64,000 nucleotides of DNA from Ceratothoa steindachneri (GCA_963969495.1 OZ018337.1:85534777-85598776), one strand, 5' to 3'; numbered from the stretch's first letter, positions 1 to 11,215 are shown. Notes: generated from the letters alone by a model not told the origin. Numbers and translations are program-made.

Positions 1-1005
1 CGAACTTAGGCCTCAATTTAAAGTTATTTGGTTTATTAAAAGTTAATAAAACAAATAAATATATATTAGCTCGGCATTCTACGACAAACGAAATAAAACG
101 TACAACACACACCTCACCACACTGTCTCAATGATGACTGAACAAACAAGTTTCCACGTAGCTGTAGATGAATTCAATCGTAATCATGAGGCAATTCTTAT
201 TACAGCTAAGCAGTAGAATATTCCTTCTCCGGGGTGTAAGCTGTGGAGAAAAAAATGGACGTGCTAGAAAAAAGCTGACTACAAAGGTAGAAGCAGCATG
301 CTAATTTTTTTCAAACTGTAGCCCGGTGTAGTTTAAAGAATTTAAAATTGAAATAATTTATAATACCTGTTATTTATTATGAATTACTCTAAGTTTTCGA
401 GATTATTTCTATAATAATTTTTAGAAGAAAAAGAGGTGTTTTTTAAAGAAAGAGTTAATACAATTATGGCCTGGACATGGTATGGGTTATGGTTGAAGGT
501 GAAATTTGCACAGGTGAAACTGTTTGCTAAAGAGATGTCTGGAATTGTTATTGAACGATGGGTGATTAGGTGTGGATCTTCGGTGTCATGCGTTGGACGT
601 TCATGTGCCAAACAATTTAGCGTACTTGTTGGTTTATCATTTTTTCTCTGCTACTCATATTTTGAAGATAAAGTTCGTATCTGTCAAATTTCTGCATTGA
701 GTTGAAACTTTGCATCTATTCCTGCCTGACGAGGATTTGAATTGATCATTTATTAGGGATGTGATTAGGGGTAGGTTTGTGTGATCTGACATTGTTAATA
801 TCTGAAGGAGGCAGGGAGGGTCTTGCCTCTTTAGGCCTTGAGTTGTATTTTTTTTTCTAGTTAAAAAATAAAAGATTTTGGTATCCCTCCTCATCCAGCT
901 ATCTACACAAGGTGAGCACGGCTTTGTGTTTTTGAGTCTGAGTGTATGAATAGGTCGTCGAGTTGGTATATATGAATGGGTGTGTATGTCTGTATGTATA
1001 TGTAT
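1..1005. other. AT-rich sequence, no gene seen
   Basis: Unique-looking AT-rich DNA. Short open frames at 384-705 lack any recognisable domain or codon pattern. Nothing else supportable is visible here. Confidence 0.5.
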
Positions 1006-1745
1006 GAGAGAAAGTGTGTGTGTGAGAGAGTATGTGTGTGTGAGAGAGTGTGTGTGTGAGAGAGAGTGTGTGTGTGTGAGAGAGAGTGTGTGTGTGTGAG
1101 AGAGTGTGTGAGAGAAAGAGTGTGTGTGTGTGTAAGAGAGACAGAGAGTGTGTGAGAGAGAGTGTGTGTGTGTAAGAAAGAGTGTGTGTGTGAGAGAGAG
1201 AGAGTGTGTGTAAGAGAATAAGAGTGTGTGTGAGAAATAGAGTGAGTGTGTGTGAGAGAAAGAGTGTGTGTGTGAGAGAGTGTGTGTGTGTGTGTATGAG
1301 ACAAAGAGTTTTAATGAGACAAAGAGTGTGTGTGTATGAGACAAAGAGTGTGTGTGAGAGAGAGTGTGTGTGTGTAAGAGAAAGTGTGTGTGTGAGAGTG
1401 TGTGTGAGAGAGAGTGTGTGTGTGAGTGAAAGTGTGTGTGTGAGAGAAAGTGTGTGTGTGTGAGAGTTTGTGTGTGAGAGAGAGTGTGTGTGTGAGAGAG
1501 TGTGTGTGTGAGAGAGAGTGTGTGTGAGAGAGAGAGTGTGTGTGAGAGAGAGAGTGTGTGTGTGTCAGAGAGTGTGTGTGAGAGAGAGAGTGTGTGTGTG
1601 AGAGAGTGTTTGTGTGTGAGAGAGAGAGAGTGTGTGTGTGTGAGAGAGAGAGTGTGTGTGTGAGAGAGAGAGTGTGTGAGAGAATAAGAGTGTGTGTGAG
1701 AGATAGAGTGTGTGTGTGAGAGAGTTTGTGTGTGAGAGAGAGTTG
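1006..1745. repeat. Compound (TG)n/(AG)n microsatellite
   Basis: About 740 bp of alternating short TG runs (3-7 units) and AG runs (2-5 units) on the plus strand, with scattered TAAG and ATGAGAC variants. The alternation is quasi-periodic, roughly every 16-30 bp, rather than one pure run. Open frames on both strands translate to Ser/His/Thr/Leu or Cys/Val/Arg/Glu low-complexity strings and are by-products of the repeat, not genes. Confidence 0.95.
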
Positions 1746-2030
1746 AATTAGGCTTATGGGCAGATAAGGTATTTTCCCAGGCGCCACCGGGATATTTCCC
1801 CGAAGTCCCCCACTTAATTACCCCCTACGCCATGGAGATGGCTCCGGCTATTTATACCATAACTTTTCCCAATTGAAGGAGATCCAGATTATCTTCGCGA
1901 GGCATCAAGCCGATCCGGTCTACCTTGTGCACCTAGGAACTCTGCCGAGAAACGCCTATTGTCCAGAAGAGGACAATATCCCTTGAGTGCCAAGATTCGT
2001 GCCCTTCGAGACGCCAAGTCAACAAGGCCT

Positions 2031-2188
2031 CCCCCCTGTTGTTCAGAAAGAGAACAACGTTAGAACGCCCATTGTTCTTTGAGCCCATTTAAAAAGAAAC
2101 GGTTCTCACCCATCCCCCCTGTTGTTCAGAAAGAGAAAAACGTTAGGACAGCCATTGTTCTTCAAGCCCGTTCGTCAAGAGACGGTTC
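2031..2188 (+). repeat. 83-bp-period tandem duplication with hairpins
   Basis: Two copies (2,031-2,106 and 2,114-2,188) begin CCCCCCTGTTGTTCAGAAAG and end GGTTCT. They are clearly related but diverged. The first contains the inverted repeat TTGTTC-agaaaga-GAACAA. Just downstream, 2,236-2,252 is a perfect small hairpin, CGTTC-ttcaaga-GAACG (the stem extends by one more T-A pair). Confidence 0.8.
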
Positions 2189-2916
2189 TAGTTCCCAAGT
2201 CATCACGTCTGGATAATTTAATTCCCCCCTTTTAACGTTCTTCAAGAGAACGCTTGGTCTCAACAATAACCTCCATTGTTCATCTAGAAAGTCTCCGATT
2301 TACTGTCAAAAGGATCACTCGTAATTCTGAGCCCCACTTCGCTTGCACTCCACGAAGATAGTCCCTCCCCCTCGTTAAGGACAACCCCCCGAAGAACCCT
2401 TCGGCTAAAAATCGCTAGTTGGACCGAAGATTCCTTCGCAACGTCTTCCTCTGCACAACAACATTGTAATTACGTAAGCTGAGCATTACCTTTAATCATT
2501 TAACCTTTTGTCAACGCAATCCTGTGCATTTAATGGTTTTGCAAACCATTCCCCCCCTCCTTTTTTTACCGTTTTAAATCTCACCAAATTTTAATCCTCA
2601 GATTAGCCAGATATTCCCATGACCCTTTCCATTCACGCGTTTCTCCCATTTTTAATCCCCGTTTATGTAAACATTTTTTTTGTGTGTTGTTGATAGGTTA
2701 ATTAATAAAACTATATTTTATTAATGGTAGCCATATTATTTATCCTTTTGCTCCGTTCCACTTCTTAAGCATATTAAAAATAAATAAGCCTCTCCAAGCC
2801 CCCCCACCCTTTTGAACTAACCTCGGTCAATCAGATTACCACGCACTCAAAATATAGAAAATTCCCTTAACGAATAGTTATATATGGTATATCGTCGGAA
2901 GCCTATTCTACGAGAA

Positions 2917-2963
<47 letters not shown>
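2917..2963. repeat. (AT)n microsatellite
   Basis: About 47 bp of AT dinucleotides with a single C interruption at 2,932. Confidence 0.95.
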
Positions 2964-2964
<1 letters not shown>

Positions 2965-3315
2965 TATTTAAATTTGGTGTCAAGTGTGTAAGGTTTAACG
3001 CTATATCTTTGCAAACACTGGTCTCAGTCGAGTGAAGCGTAGTGTTATTCGTTATAAGAATAGAGTATAGTACTTCCCTTTTTGTTTTAACGATTGCTAT
3101 CCCTTTTTTTCAACTTAAGAAGCTGGAGCAGCTCAAGGAACTGTTATAATAATTTGTTTGTGATTTTTTGTGTTATTTTAGTTAATGGTTATCTAGGTCG
3201 AGAAACCAATTACGAATAGGTCAGTGCCCATATTTAGGTAGGCCAATTCTCTAGAAGGCATAATTCTTATCGCAAGGAATATAGTTGGTTGACTATTGCG
3301 CCCCCAAGTGCAAAT

Positions 3316-4400
3316 ATGACTCACTTTGAAATCTTCAAAGCGCAAGAAGAATCCTTGGGAATTTCTGGAAGAGAATTGTTTGAGTACGTTCAAGAGGAGC
3401 AACGAACATAAAGAGAAAAGTTAAGAGAAGGAGAAATCCAACGAGAAGAAACAGAAAAGGAGGAACGGAAATGACAAGCTGAGCTTTACCATGAGCTTGA
3501 AATGGCTCGCGTACAGGCTGAAATACAATCAGTCAGTTCACGATCAGAAGCCGCGCCTAATCTTCCACTTAAGCTATCCAATTTCAGGGATGAAGAGGAT
3601 TTCGTAGCATTTTTAGCACACATCGAAAAGATCTTCGAAAACAATAACATGGATTTGGAGGCTCTAGGCGTAGTAAGATTATTTTCTCTTTTAAATTGTA
3701 AAATGCACGACATGTTCATATCATTACCATCAGAGTGTATAATTGACTACAGCACCTTAAAAGCTGAGTTATGGCCGCTCATAATATGACTCCTGATTTC
3801 TACCGACAAGAATTTCGAGGAGGTCGTATTAAACCCGGATAGACGTTCCGTCAATTCGGATACATTCTTCAGTGGAATTTTAAATTCTGGTTAGAATCCT
3901 CAAAGGTTGACCCTAACTACGAGTTCTTAACAGACTTCGTGTTGCGGGATCAATTTTTGGGATCTCCTTGACGGAAATCCGCGCGTTTGTCAAGGATCAT
4001 CGGTGCCAGACCTTTAAAGAGTGTACCGAACAAGCGGATGTTTATGCCGCAAGCCATAATTTATACCCTATGGAGAATCGAAATTCTCACAAATCCCCCT
4101 ACCAGGAAAGAAGGAAGGATTCGCGCCCCTTCACAAGACAGCCGACGGAGTTTCCGAGCTCCATAAAACCCCAAAACCTCTTTCATCAAAACCAACAACA
4201 AGACACCAAACCTCCCGTTAAGATTTCTCTACCATCACTCTTTCCGAAGCGACCAATCGTATGCTTCACCTGCGGTGTAGAAAAACACATTAGCTGGAAT
4301 TGCCCCCAAAATTCTAGGCTTAAAAGCGGACCAGCCCACCAAGTTTACCAGATTAATGCCACTCCGTCTTTCCCGGTTGGTGGCCCTCCGTCAGGCCACC
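3316..4400 (+). pseudogene. gag relic with CCHC zinc knuckle
   Basis: The likely start ATG at 3,316 opens the frame MTHFEIFKAQEESLG, followed by a charged Arg/Glu-rich coiled-coil-like stretch (about 3,395-3,520) and a SCAN/gag-like helical region (3,560-4,060). In-frame stops occur at 3,409-3,411, 3,472-3,474 and 3,787-3,789. The reading then continues in another frame (AHNMTPDFYRQEFRGG) and switches again near 3,968. A complete nucleic-acid-binding knuckle, CX2CX4HX4C, is present with Cys codons at 4,262, 4,271 and 4,301 and His at 4,286. Gag proteins of this type coat the RNA genome in virus-like particles. The long coil, the R-G-G-R-x-K-P-G motif and the single knuckle match gag of Gmr1-like and related gypsy elements. 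Non-functional as it stands. Confidence 0.8.
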
Positions 4401-4680
4401 AAGTAAATTTTATTTTTGATAAAAGTTCCCCAGGAACTTTGAAATTTACGGAGGGCAGCGTGAACGGCTGCCGTGTTTCTACTGTCGACGAGCTCCTTCC
4501 CCCAGTGTACCCTAAACACAAAAAATTGGCGGTGGTACATGACTACCTTGGGCGGGCGAAGAAAGTCCCTGTCGTTAGATGTTACCTGCAGTTTCACTAT
4601 TATGATGGCTGGGCTGAAGTAATTTCAGCACTCATAAAATTTTGTTCCGTACTTATAGGACAAAGCCCTCAAGTAAGGTA
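4400..4680 (+). pseudogene. Aspartic protease remnant lacking its active-site loop
   Basis: After the zinc knuckle the frame continues through VNGCRVSTV and then DELLPPVYPK, and later YLGRAKKVPVVRCYLQF and CSVLIGQ. In retroelement proteases a D-T/S-G-A active-site loop should lie between the equivalents of VNGCRVSTV and the LLP segment. Here the two join with only one Asp left, so the catalytic loop seems deleted. The final I-G in VLIG resembles the usual C-terminal ILG of retropepsins. The assignment rests on position between gag and integrase plus these short motifs, and the protease fold is not certain. Confidence 0.5.
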
Positions 4681-5815
4681 CCTGGAGCAAGGTAGTATAC
4701 TTTACCGATACGCCGAGGACAGTAATAACGCTGTTACAACTGTCTTATGCCTTTCACGATCCCATGTACCTATAGTGCTCAAAATATCTCATGACATCAT
4801 CTTTTCAGGTCATTTTAGTCATACTAAAACGGGTCAGCGTATTTTTAAATATTTTTATATGCCGGATAATGCAGCCGACATCTTGAATCATTCCTGATCG
4901 TGTGATGTTTGTTTAAAGACTTACACTAAGGGGCGGGTCAAACCTGCTCCCTTACAAGGGGACCAGTCGTAACTAAATCCTTCTCCAGTGTTGCCATCGA
5001 CCTGGTTGGCCTTATCCACCCCCCTTCGAGCAAAGGGCACAGCTATATTTTTACCTTAGTTGACTTTGCTACCCGTTTTCCCGAGGCTGTCCACCTTCGT
5101 CGAATCGATAGTATTTCTTGCGCGAGGCCCTCATTTCCATCTTTTCAAGGATAAGCGTCCCCAAGGAAATACTCTCAGACAGAGGACGACAATTCACCTC
5201 CGAGTTAATGGAGTACGTAGGGAAGCTGCTCATTGTAAAGCCCCTTTTTACCACTCCTTGCTGGCCACAGACAATCGGAATGTGTGAAAAATTAAATGGA
5301 AATTTAAAATCCATTATTAATAAGATTTGTGCCGAGTAGCCCTACAAATGGCACCTATATCTTCCGGTCGCTCTATTTGCCTATCGAGAAATTCCTGACC
5401 GTACATTAGACTTCGCCCCGTTCGAGCTCCAATATGGACGTAATGTACGTGGACCACTCAGCATTTTAAAGGAGTTTCTAATCAAGCCCCAACTGGATCA
5501 AGAACTACATTCATACTACGCCTATGTCTTGGATCTACGCCAGAGGCTCGAGAAATGCGCAAACATCGCCTATGAAAATGCCGAGGTCAATTTGGAAAAA
5601 TATAAAACCTATTTTGATGTCAGGTCCGAAGATCGGAAATTTAAGCCCGGTGATGAAGTACTCCTGCTCCTTTCCACAGCGAGTAATATATTACTGAGCC
5701 AAGGGAAAAGTCCGTACTCGGTCCGCTAGGTCCAAGGACCGGTAGATTACCACATTGGTACCCCAGCAGGCAATTAGCTCTACCACGTCAACTTGTTGCA
5801 AAAGTACCACCGATG
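4680..5815 (+). pseudogene. Retroelement integrase relic (HHCC, DDE core, GPY-type C-terminus)
   Basis: N-terminal zinc finger: ISHDIIFSGHFSH supplies the two His residues, and CDVC (about 4,900) supplies the two Cys in a shifted frame. The catalytic core has Asp in AIDLVG (codon 4,999-5,001), Asp in SDRGRQFTSE (codon 5,178-5,180) and Glu in CEKLNG (codon 5,286-5,288), so all three acidic residues survive although frames shift near 4,897 and 5,110-5,150 and a stop sits at 5,337-5,339. The C-terminal part FKPGDEVLLLLSTASN followed by SPYSVR and YHVNLLQKY is the basic GPY/F-type module typical of gypsy integrases. Integrase joins the cDNA copy into the host chromosome. The position before RT is the notable point. 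Confidence 0.85.
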
Positions 5816-5859
5816 CGCCCATGGAGATACGTTCGTAACACTGAACGAAACATCGGCGC

Positions 5860-6716
5860 TTAAAGAGGATTACCCTGCGGAGTCCCTTAATTTCATACAG
5901 ACAGTGTGCATCCAACCTGATGCCGATTACCCTCTTCCTTCCTTGCCAGGCGAATCTTTTGAACCCTCTGACCTGGATATTGACGCGCAGCTGACACCAC
6001 ATCAAAAGAGTCAGCTACAAGAATTATTATGTCAGTTCGACGACGTTAATTCAGAATAGCCTGGATGCGCTACTAGTTTCGAGCATGATATTAATTTAAC
6101 GACCTTAGAACCTGTCCGTTCAGAACTCTATCCCAAGCGGATTCATTTACGCCAAGCTTTTAACGCTGAAGTCGATAATTTGATTAGTTTAGAGATAATA
6201 GAACCTTCCACCTCTAGTTATTGTTTCCCAATCGTCATGGTCAAAAAATCTGATGGCTCTTATCTGATGTGCATCAACTTCCGGAAGTTAAATTCAGTAA
6301 CTGTGTTCGACGCCGAGCCCATCTCGTTGGTAGATCAAAACCTCCACCTTTTTGAAGACGCCAAGTTCATCTCAGAACTTGATTTGTGCAAGACGTATTA
6401 CCAAATTCCCCTCCGGCCCAGTGTGAAAGCATATACCGCCTTTGCAACTGAGAAAGGCTTAATGCAATTTAAGCGCCTTCCTTTTGGCCTCATGACCGCT
6501 TGTAGTAACTATAACCGTCTCATGAGAGGGTTGTTAGATGGACTTCCGAATGTATCCTTTTACTTCGATAACGGGTACGTCGCTACTTATAAATGGAGTC
6601 ATTATTTAACCACCGCATTAGCTCGCGGAGGCTCTTACGACTCGGATTGCTCCAACCAAGACCTGCTGGAGTCAAACTCCTTAGCTCATCAGTGGACTCA
6701 TAGGACCTGTTGACAA
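5860..6716 (+). pseudogene. Reverse transcriptase relic with altered YxDD (YFDN)
   Basis: The pre-RT segment LTPHQKSQLQELLCQF is followed by a stop at 6,057-6,059. From 6,180 an open frame carries RT blocks: EIIEPSTSSYCFPIVMVKK, an INFRKLN motif, ISELDLCKTYYQIPL (block A, catalytic Asp present), and FKRLPFGLMTA. The active-site box is YFDN at 6,561-6,572, so the second catalytic Asp of YxDD is Asn (AAC). After about 6,600 the usual thumb region is readable only in another frame (PTKTCW), then similarity ends. RNase H is absent. RT copies the element RNA into DNA. This copy cannot do so in its present state. Confidence 0.88.
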
Positions 6717-7069
6717 CATATGACGAAGATCAGTGCACAGCTGCGCTCTTTGATCCACTGATTGCAGAGGAAAAACAATGTTTGTTGAGATATTTCTAGA
6801 CATTCCTTTAAAGGTGCTCTTTAATTGTTCAAGTGATGTATATCTTCTACTTAAATTTCTCAAATGACACAGTACGTCTCCGTCCGACCCCGGGGCAATA
6901 AAGCGATTATGAGAGGTTTCAACGAGCTGAATTTAATGAAGAAGTGATCATTCTTGTTGAAATTAAATGACCTTATCTCTCCATAAACGTTGAATTGCGG
7001 GAAAATCCTTTACTAAAAGCATCAAAAAAGAATGGAATGACCATTCCTTTGTAAAACAAGGTCTGATGG
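6717..7069. other. No recognisable gene
   Basis: Where RNase H of the retroelement would be expected. A 60-codon minus-strand frame (6,681-6,863) overlaps the end of the RT relic and has no motif I recognise. Confidence 0.4.
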
Positions 7070-7262
7070 CCAAAAAGTCTCGTGCTCTCACTTATTCTGT
7101 TTTATGACCTTAAAACCTTCAAAACTTTCCAAGTTTCCGGAATAACCTTAAGATGACCTTTTTAATTATATTATTCTAAAGGGAATGTAAAACAACATAA
7201 GCGATTCACATTTCGTTAAAATCGGCCAACCATTAGTGAAATGCTATCTATATTATCCAGTT
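7070..7262 (+). repeat. Dispersed repeat family 1, copy A
   Basis: Shares an ordered series of short blocks with 8,025-8,289: ACTTATT, TTTATGACCTTA, ACCTT.AAAAC, AATGTAAAAC.ACA, and TTTCGTTA.AATC. The copies are strongly diverged. No coding potential is seen. Confidence 0.65.
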
Positions 7263-8024
7263 TAGCTTCCTTTTTCATTCATTAACCATTTTAATGAGAG
7301 AAAAATCGTAAAGTTATCACAGTAGAGTCTTGAACAAATTTGGTCTTGAACGGATTAATACGATGTTATTTCTAATTAATCTGACTAATTAAATCTAAAT
7401 CAATTTTTGAATCGACCGGATTTCTCGATTTCTTATAGAAATCCATTTTTTACTCCTATATTCAAATTTCCTAACATCCCATGAGAATATGTTGGAGTTT
7501 TCCGTTCTCATTGGAGTAGCTAAGCATTTAAATTTCCATTCCTTTGCTTTTCCCGCAATTTACACTTAGGTTTTATAATCTCATACAAAAGAAAGTTTCC
7601 CTAAAATGCAAATAAACTGAAAAAATATTTCACGCTCTGTGGGAATCCGATTCTGGGATTCTAGTATGGAAATTAGATTCACGACGATTCAGTTTCCAAC
7701 TAAGTAAAGGGATGGGGGGCAGACCATTCGTTCATATTGTTAAAAAAAAAATATATAATACTCGTTAGTTTTGCTTCTAGATCCCACATTTACAATTATT
7801 CCAATTGTGTAATTATCAGGGTCATAATCATTTGAAAATTTGAAGATTGGTATTTATTATATTTTCTACCGTGGTTCTGACTTCAATTCGTAACAACATT
7901 TTGGTTTGATTCTTATTTCTAATTTTGAGGAAATACAAAAGAAATAAATCAATCAAAATAGAGGAAAAAGTAAAGAATACTAAGGGAATCGTGGAGAAAA
8001 CCCATAAATACAAGCGTAGAATAC
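7263..8024. other. No gene seen
   Basis: AT-rich. A 61-codon minus-strand frame (7,828-8,013) is hydrophobic but has no known motif. Confidence 0.4.
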
Positions 8025-8289
8025 TTTAACAAGGACTGCTGACGTAAGTCGTCTGCTCATACTTATTGTGATTTATGACCTTACGACCTTTAAAACCTAC
8101 AATAATTTCAGGGGTAAACCTGGCTGAACCTTAGAAATTATAACATTAGAAAGAAAATGTAAAACCACAAAAGTGTTTAAAGTTTCGTTAGAATCAGTGG
8201 AATAGTTACAATGATATTACTAAAACAACAAAAGCAAAACGGTGACCGACAGACTGACCAAACGACAGACCAATCAAACGACATAGTGA
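8025..8289 (+). repeat. Dispersed repeat family 1, copy B
   Basis: The best-preserved copy here. It contains GAAAGAAAATGTAAAACCAC, TTTCGTTAGAATC, and a tail of GACC/GACA tetranucleotide-like sequence (8,240-8,282). Copies are at 7,070-7,262 (same strand) and 23,590-23,900 (opposite strand, two tandem copies). Confidence 0.7.
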
Positions 8290-9504
8290 GATATAGATTC
8301 GCACGTGACTAAATATTGTTAAATTTTCTTTCTCTGTATTTACAAAGAGGACTAAGAACTCATTATATTATATAAAAACCAAAGCAAATACTCTCTTAAC
8401 TTAAATAAATGGGGTTCGTTTGATAACCATCATTTTATATCCTTATTTTACTACTGACTAGAAATCAGGTTTTGTGAATTGCCCGAACGGGATTTCTAAG
8501 AAGCACGAGAAATGGTTTAAATGAAGAGAGCTAAATTTCTTGCAGAGATGGGTTATTTCAGGCGCGGATTTTGCCAGTAGGAATGATTTTGGCCGAGTGT
8601 TTTTCCGCAGTTTCCGATGAGATGTAAAATAGCTGTCTAAAGTTCATGGAAGAACATAATATATACTGTTCAAACTTTAATTTTAGCTATTATATTTGTT
8701 TACTTATAAAAATTTTTCCATTTTTTATCCGAATAAACGTCCATTAATACGAAGTAAATTAGATTTATTTAAGTAACATCGGTTAAAAAAATGCTAATAA
8801 TTAAGAAGAAATTGAGTTAGGGATTGTAGAGCTTGCACTCCTTATGACCAACCCTAATCCGAAGGTGAAAGAAATTAATAATTCGAGGAAACTGAGCTCT
8901 TTTGCCTCACTTCTCAAGATGCATCCGGAAAAATCATAAACCTAAAAATTAGAGGTGAATATCAAAATGAGCTTTGATTTTCATATTTCATAAGTAAATG
9001 CAATATTTAGAGTAATTTCTGCCTCGTTATCATCATATTTACCAATTCTTTTTAAGTAAAATTACTTCAAAAAAGTAAATTAGATTTATTAATAGAAAAA
9101 GATGTTGGCAGAAATACAGTAATTGCTTTATTCTAAGTGTGAGGTTGGGAGCATATGTAGTAAAAGAAATTAATTCCGGTATATATATGCTGCCTGAGCA
9201 TCATTTGGAGACCAATTTCGTAGGAAAGCGCAAAAGGACCCCAAAACATCAAAAGCTCTTGATTAAAGTTCCAGTCAAATGCACAACTCACCTCCTCGTC
9301 CTCTTTCGCTTATCAAATTCAACGAAACGAATATTTTTTTTACCAAATTTCTTCAAATTTATAATGGAAAATGTCGTCAAGGAAAGTTGGCTTGAAATTC
9401 GAAGCTAATTCTCACTTACTATTCTTCTTTCTCTCCTTTCCAATGCTTGCTCAGCCAAATCCTAAGCCCCCTCCCCTCCCCTCTTTCGAGCTTCACATGC
9501 CAAG
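8290..9504. other. No gene seen
   Basis: AT-rich. An 89-codon plus-strand frame at 9,139-9,408 has no recognisable domain. Confidence 0.4.
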
Positions 9505-10410
9505 TGTGGCTAAGTAACTCATTGAACCGAACACTTTTGCCCTTTTCTTCACGAGGCCCCTCTTGATGTGAGGCAAAGTGAAGCACATCAGCGAAAATAA
9601 GATAAAAAGAGAAGGAGGAGGAGTTAAAAGTGAATCAAAAGAAACGGAGAAAGAATAAATATATCTTTGACAAAGAGAATTCCAAGAATGATCTCTTGAC
9701 TTTTAGAGTAAAAGATTATTTGTTTTCTTTCACAATGGAAAATTATTGAGCCAATGATAATTATAAATTAATCATAATAAAATATGAGGTAAAGTTTAAA
9801 GAGAGCAGACACTAGAGAGGAGGAATGAGTCATGCAACCAGCGAACTTTTGCTCTGAGGAAAGAATTGAGTGGAAAGACCATAATAAGGAAAAAGATTTA
9901 ATGATACCACACCACAAGTCTTTAATTTGCTCACTAAATTCTGGAGTTAGGCTCATAAGGGACCAAAAGAGAAGAGTAAGAAAGATAGAGAAAATTGCAG
10001 TTTAGAGAAAGAGAGAGATTGGAGGTAAACAATATAGACAGAAAATATTTTAGTCAGACTTGAGAAAAACATCTGAGAGAGGACGAATTCCGAACCACTG
10101 ACTCCATCAGCCAATAAAAAGTTAAATCAATCTAAATGATACAATAAATAGCTAAGCCAGTGTAGTTATTGCCCCTACAAAGAGTTAATAAAGTGGTTTG
10201 TAAAAGAAGCTGAAGTAAGAAATGAGCAAAAGATGAGACTAATTTGGTTTAAAAACTCAGGTGGGAGAGAAAGTCAGCAGAAGTTGGTCTCATTGTGCTA
10301 CGTAATCATCTCTCAGGAAAGATTTAGAAATCATCAAGGAATCCAGAATAGAAAAAATAGAGATACAAAAGAATAACTGGTGTCATCCTTTTTAATACTA
10401 CTTATATAAT
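9505..10410. repeat. Dispersed repeat family 2, copy A
   Basis: Blocks such as GATCTCTTGA, ATTTGTTTTCTTTC, and CCTAATACTACTTAT (one mismatch here) recur in the same order and strand at 52,880-53,395. This copy is longer, with about 550 bp between the shared blocks, so one copy has gained or lost internal sequence. A box-B-like GGTTCGGAATTC occurs on the minus strand near 10,090, but no convincing box A pairs with it. Confidence 0.6.
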
Positions 10411-11215
10411 CATATTTAGAGGTCTTGCCACAGCATCTCCTTACTACCCTAAATATGGCGGCAAAATTCCGTTGTCTAATACGAGTAACATCATATACCC
10501 GTAATTTCCCGTCCCTGGACCCACAAACACGCCCCTTCCGTTGCCCATCTTTCTTAGTATTCAAGGCACCATCAATTCCTCATATATGGCTTTATTTTGG
10601 CTGGCCTGTCCATCGTTCTTGAGCGGCGAAACTAAAACTGCTCTACTCTAAACTTCGCCCACGTTTATATCATACAACGTGATGTAATTTACCAATCTCA
10701 TGATCTTCTATAATTCAAGCGTCTCTTATGGACATTTCATTACATTTTGTTATGAGTTAGACGAGTTTAAACACGGCTTTCTATTTTAGAGAATTTAAGC
10801 CATTGAGTAATCAAGACATCAACATAGGGAAAATCAAAATAAAATATTTTACCACTCGAAGGCAGTCAATCACCTTAGCTCATTACAAATATTTTTCAAC
10901 ATGTACAGTATTTATGTTAGGAAAAAGAAAAGAACTTGGCTCTGCTATTTTTTTCATCAAAGCCTAAACGAAAATCAAATATTTCACTCTGAATATTTTA
11001 AATCAATCTTCATCTTCTCCTCAAAATTTTTCATTGATTTAAAAACTTTTTAATAAGCCAAAGGTAATCTGGTTTCGTCTTCCAGTCTCTTAAGGACCAG
11101 CTCTTAATCTCTATCGATGTAAAGATGGATTTTGGAATACGTAGATCTATTACATGTTTGTACGTCCTAATTTAAAAACGCAACTTAAATAAATTTAACA
11201 CATCTAAAAAAAGGA
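10411..11215. other. No gene seen
   Basis: A slightly GC-richer patch at 10,430-10,680 carries two short opposed open frames with no known motif. The rest is AT-rich. Confidence 0.4.

Larger units (their letters stand above)
1746..3060 (+). other. C-rich leader or LTR candidate of the downstream retroelement
   Basis: Base composition changes sharply at the end of the microsatellite to C-rich sequence with many CCCCC runs, a TATTTATA motif near 1,850, and an AATAAA motif near 2,703. It lies directly upstream of the gag relic and contains the tandem duplication at 2,031-2,188 and small hairpins. I infer LTR or 5' leader of the element at 3,316-6,716. No second LTR copy was found downstream, so ends and target-site duplication cannot be set. 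A fused unrelated fragment is also possible. Confidence 0.4.
3316..6716 (+). mobile_element. Decayed Ty3/gypsy-class LTR retroelement with integrase upstream of RT
   Basis: Gag, protease remnant, integrase and reverse transcriptase fragments follow one another on the plus strand and read as one degraded gag-pol. Seen directly: the integrase zinc finger, DDE core and C-terminal GPY-type domain (4,680-5,810) precede the RT palm (5,860-6,600). Canonical Ty3/gypsy pol has the order PR-RT-RH-IN. The reversed order with gypsy-type domains is known for the Gmr1-like group, first described from Atlantic cod. Homology to RT fades near 6,716; no RNase H and no 3' LTR are recognisable, so the copy is truncated. 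Multiple stops and frameshifts show that it is inactive. Confidence 0.85.

Noticed and set aside
1..120. TGTCGTAGAAT shared with 34,144 as a possible common LTR end
   Set aside because: An 11-base match is expected many times by chance in 64 kb, and the flanking sequence does not align.
655..1787. Long open frames rich in Ser-His-Thr or Cys-Val-Arg
   Set aside because: They are direct translations of the TG/AG microsatellite and have no independent coding evidence.
10060..10200. tRNA-derived SINE head on the minus strand near 10,090
   Set aside because: A box-B-like GGTTCGGAATTC is present, but no acceptable box A lies at tRNA-like spacing.
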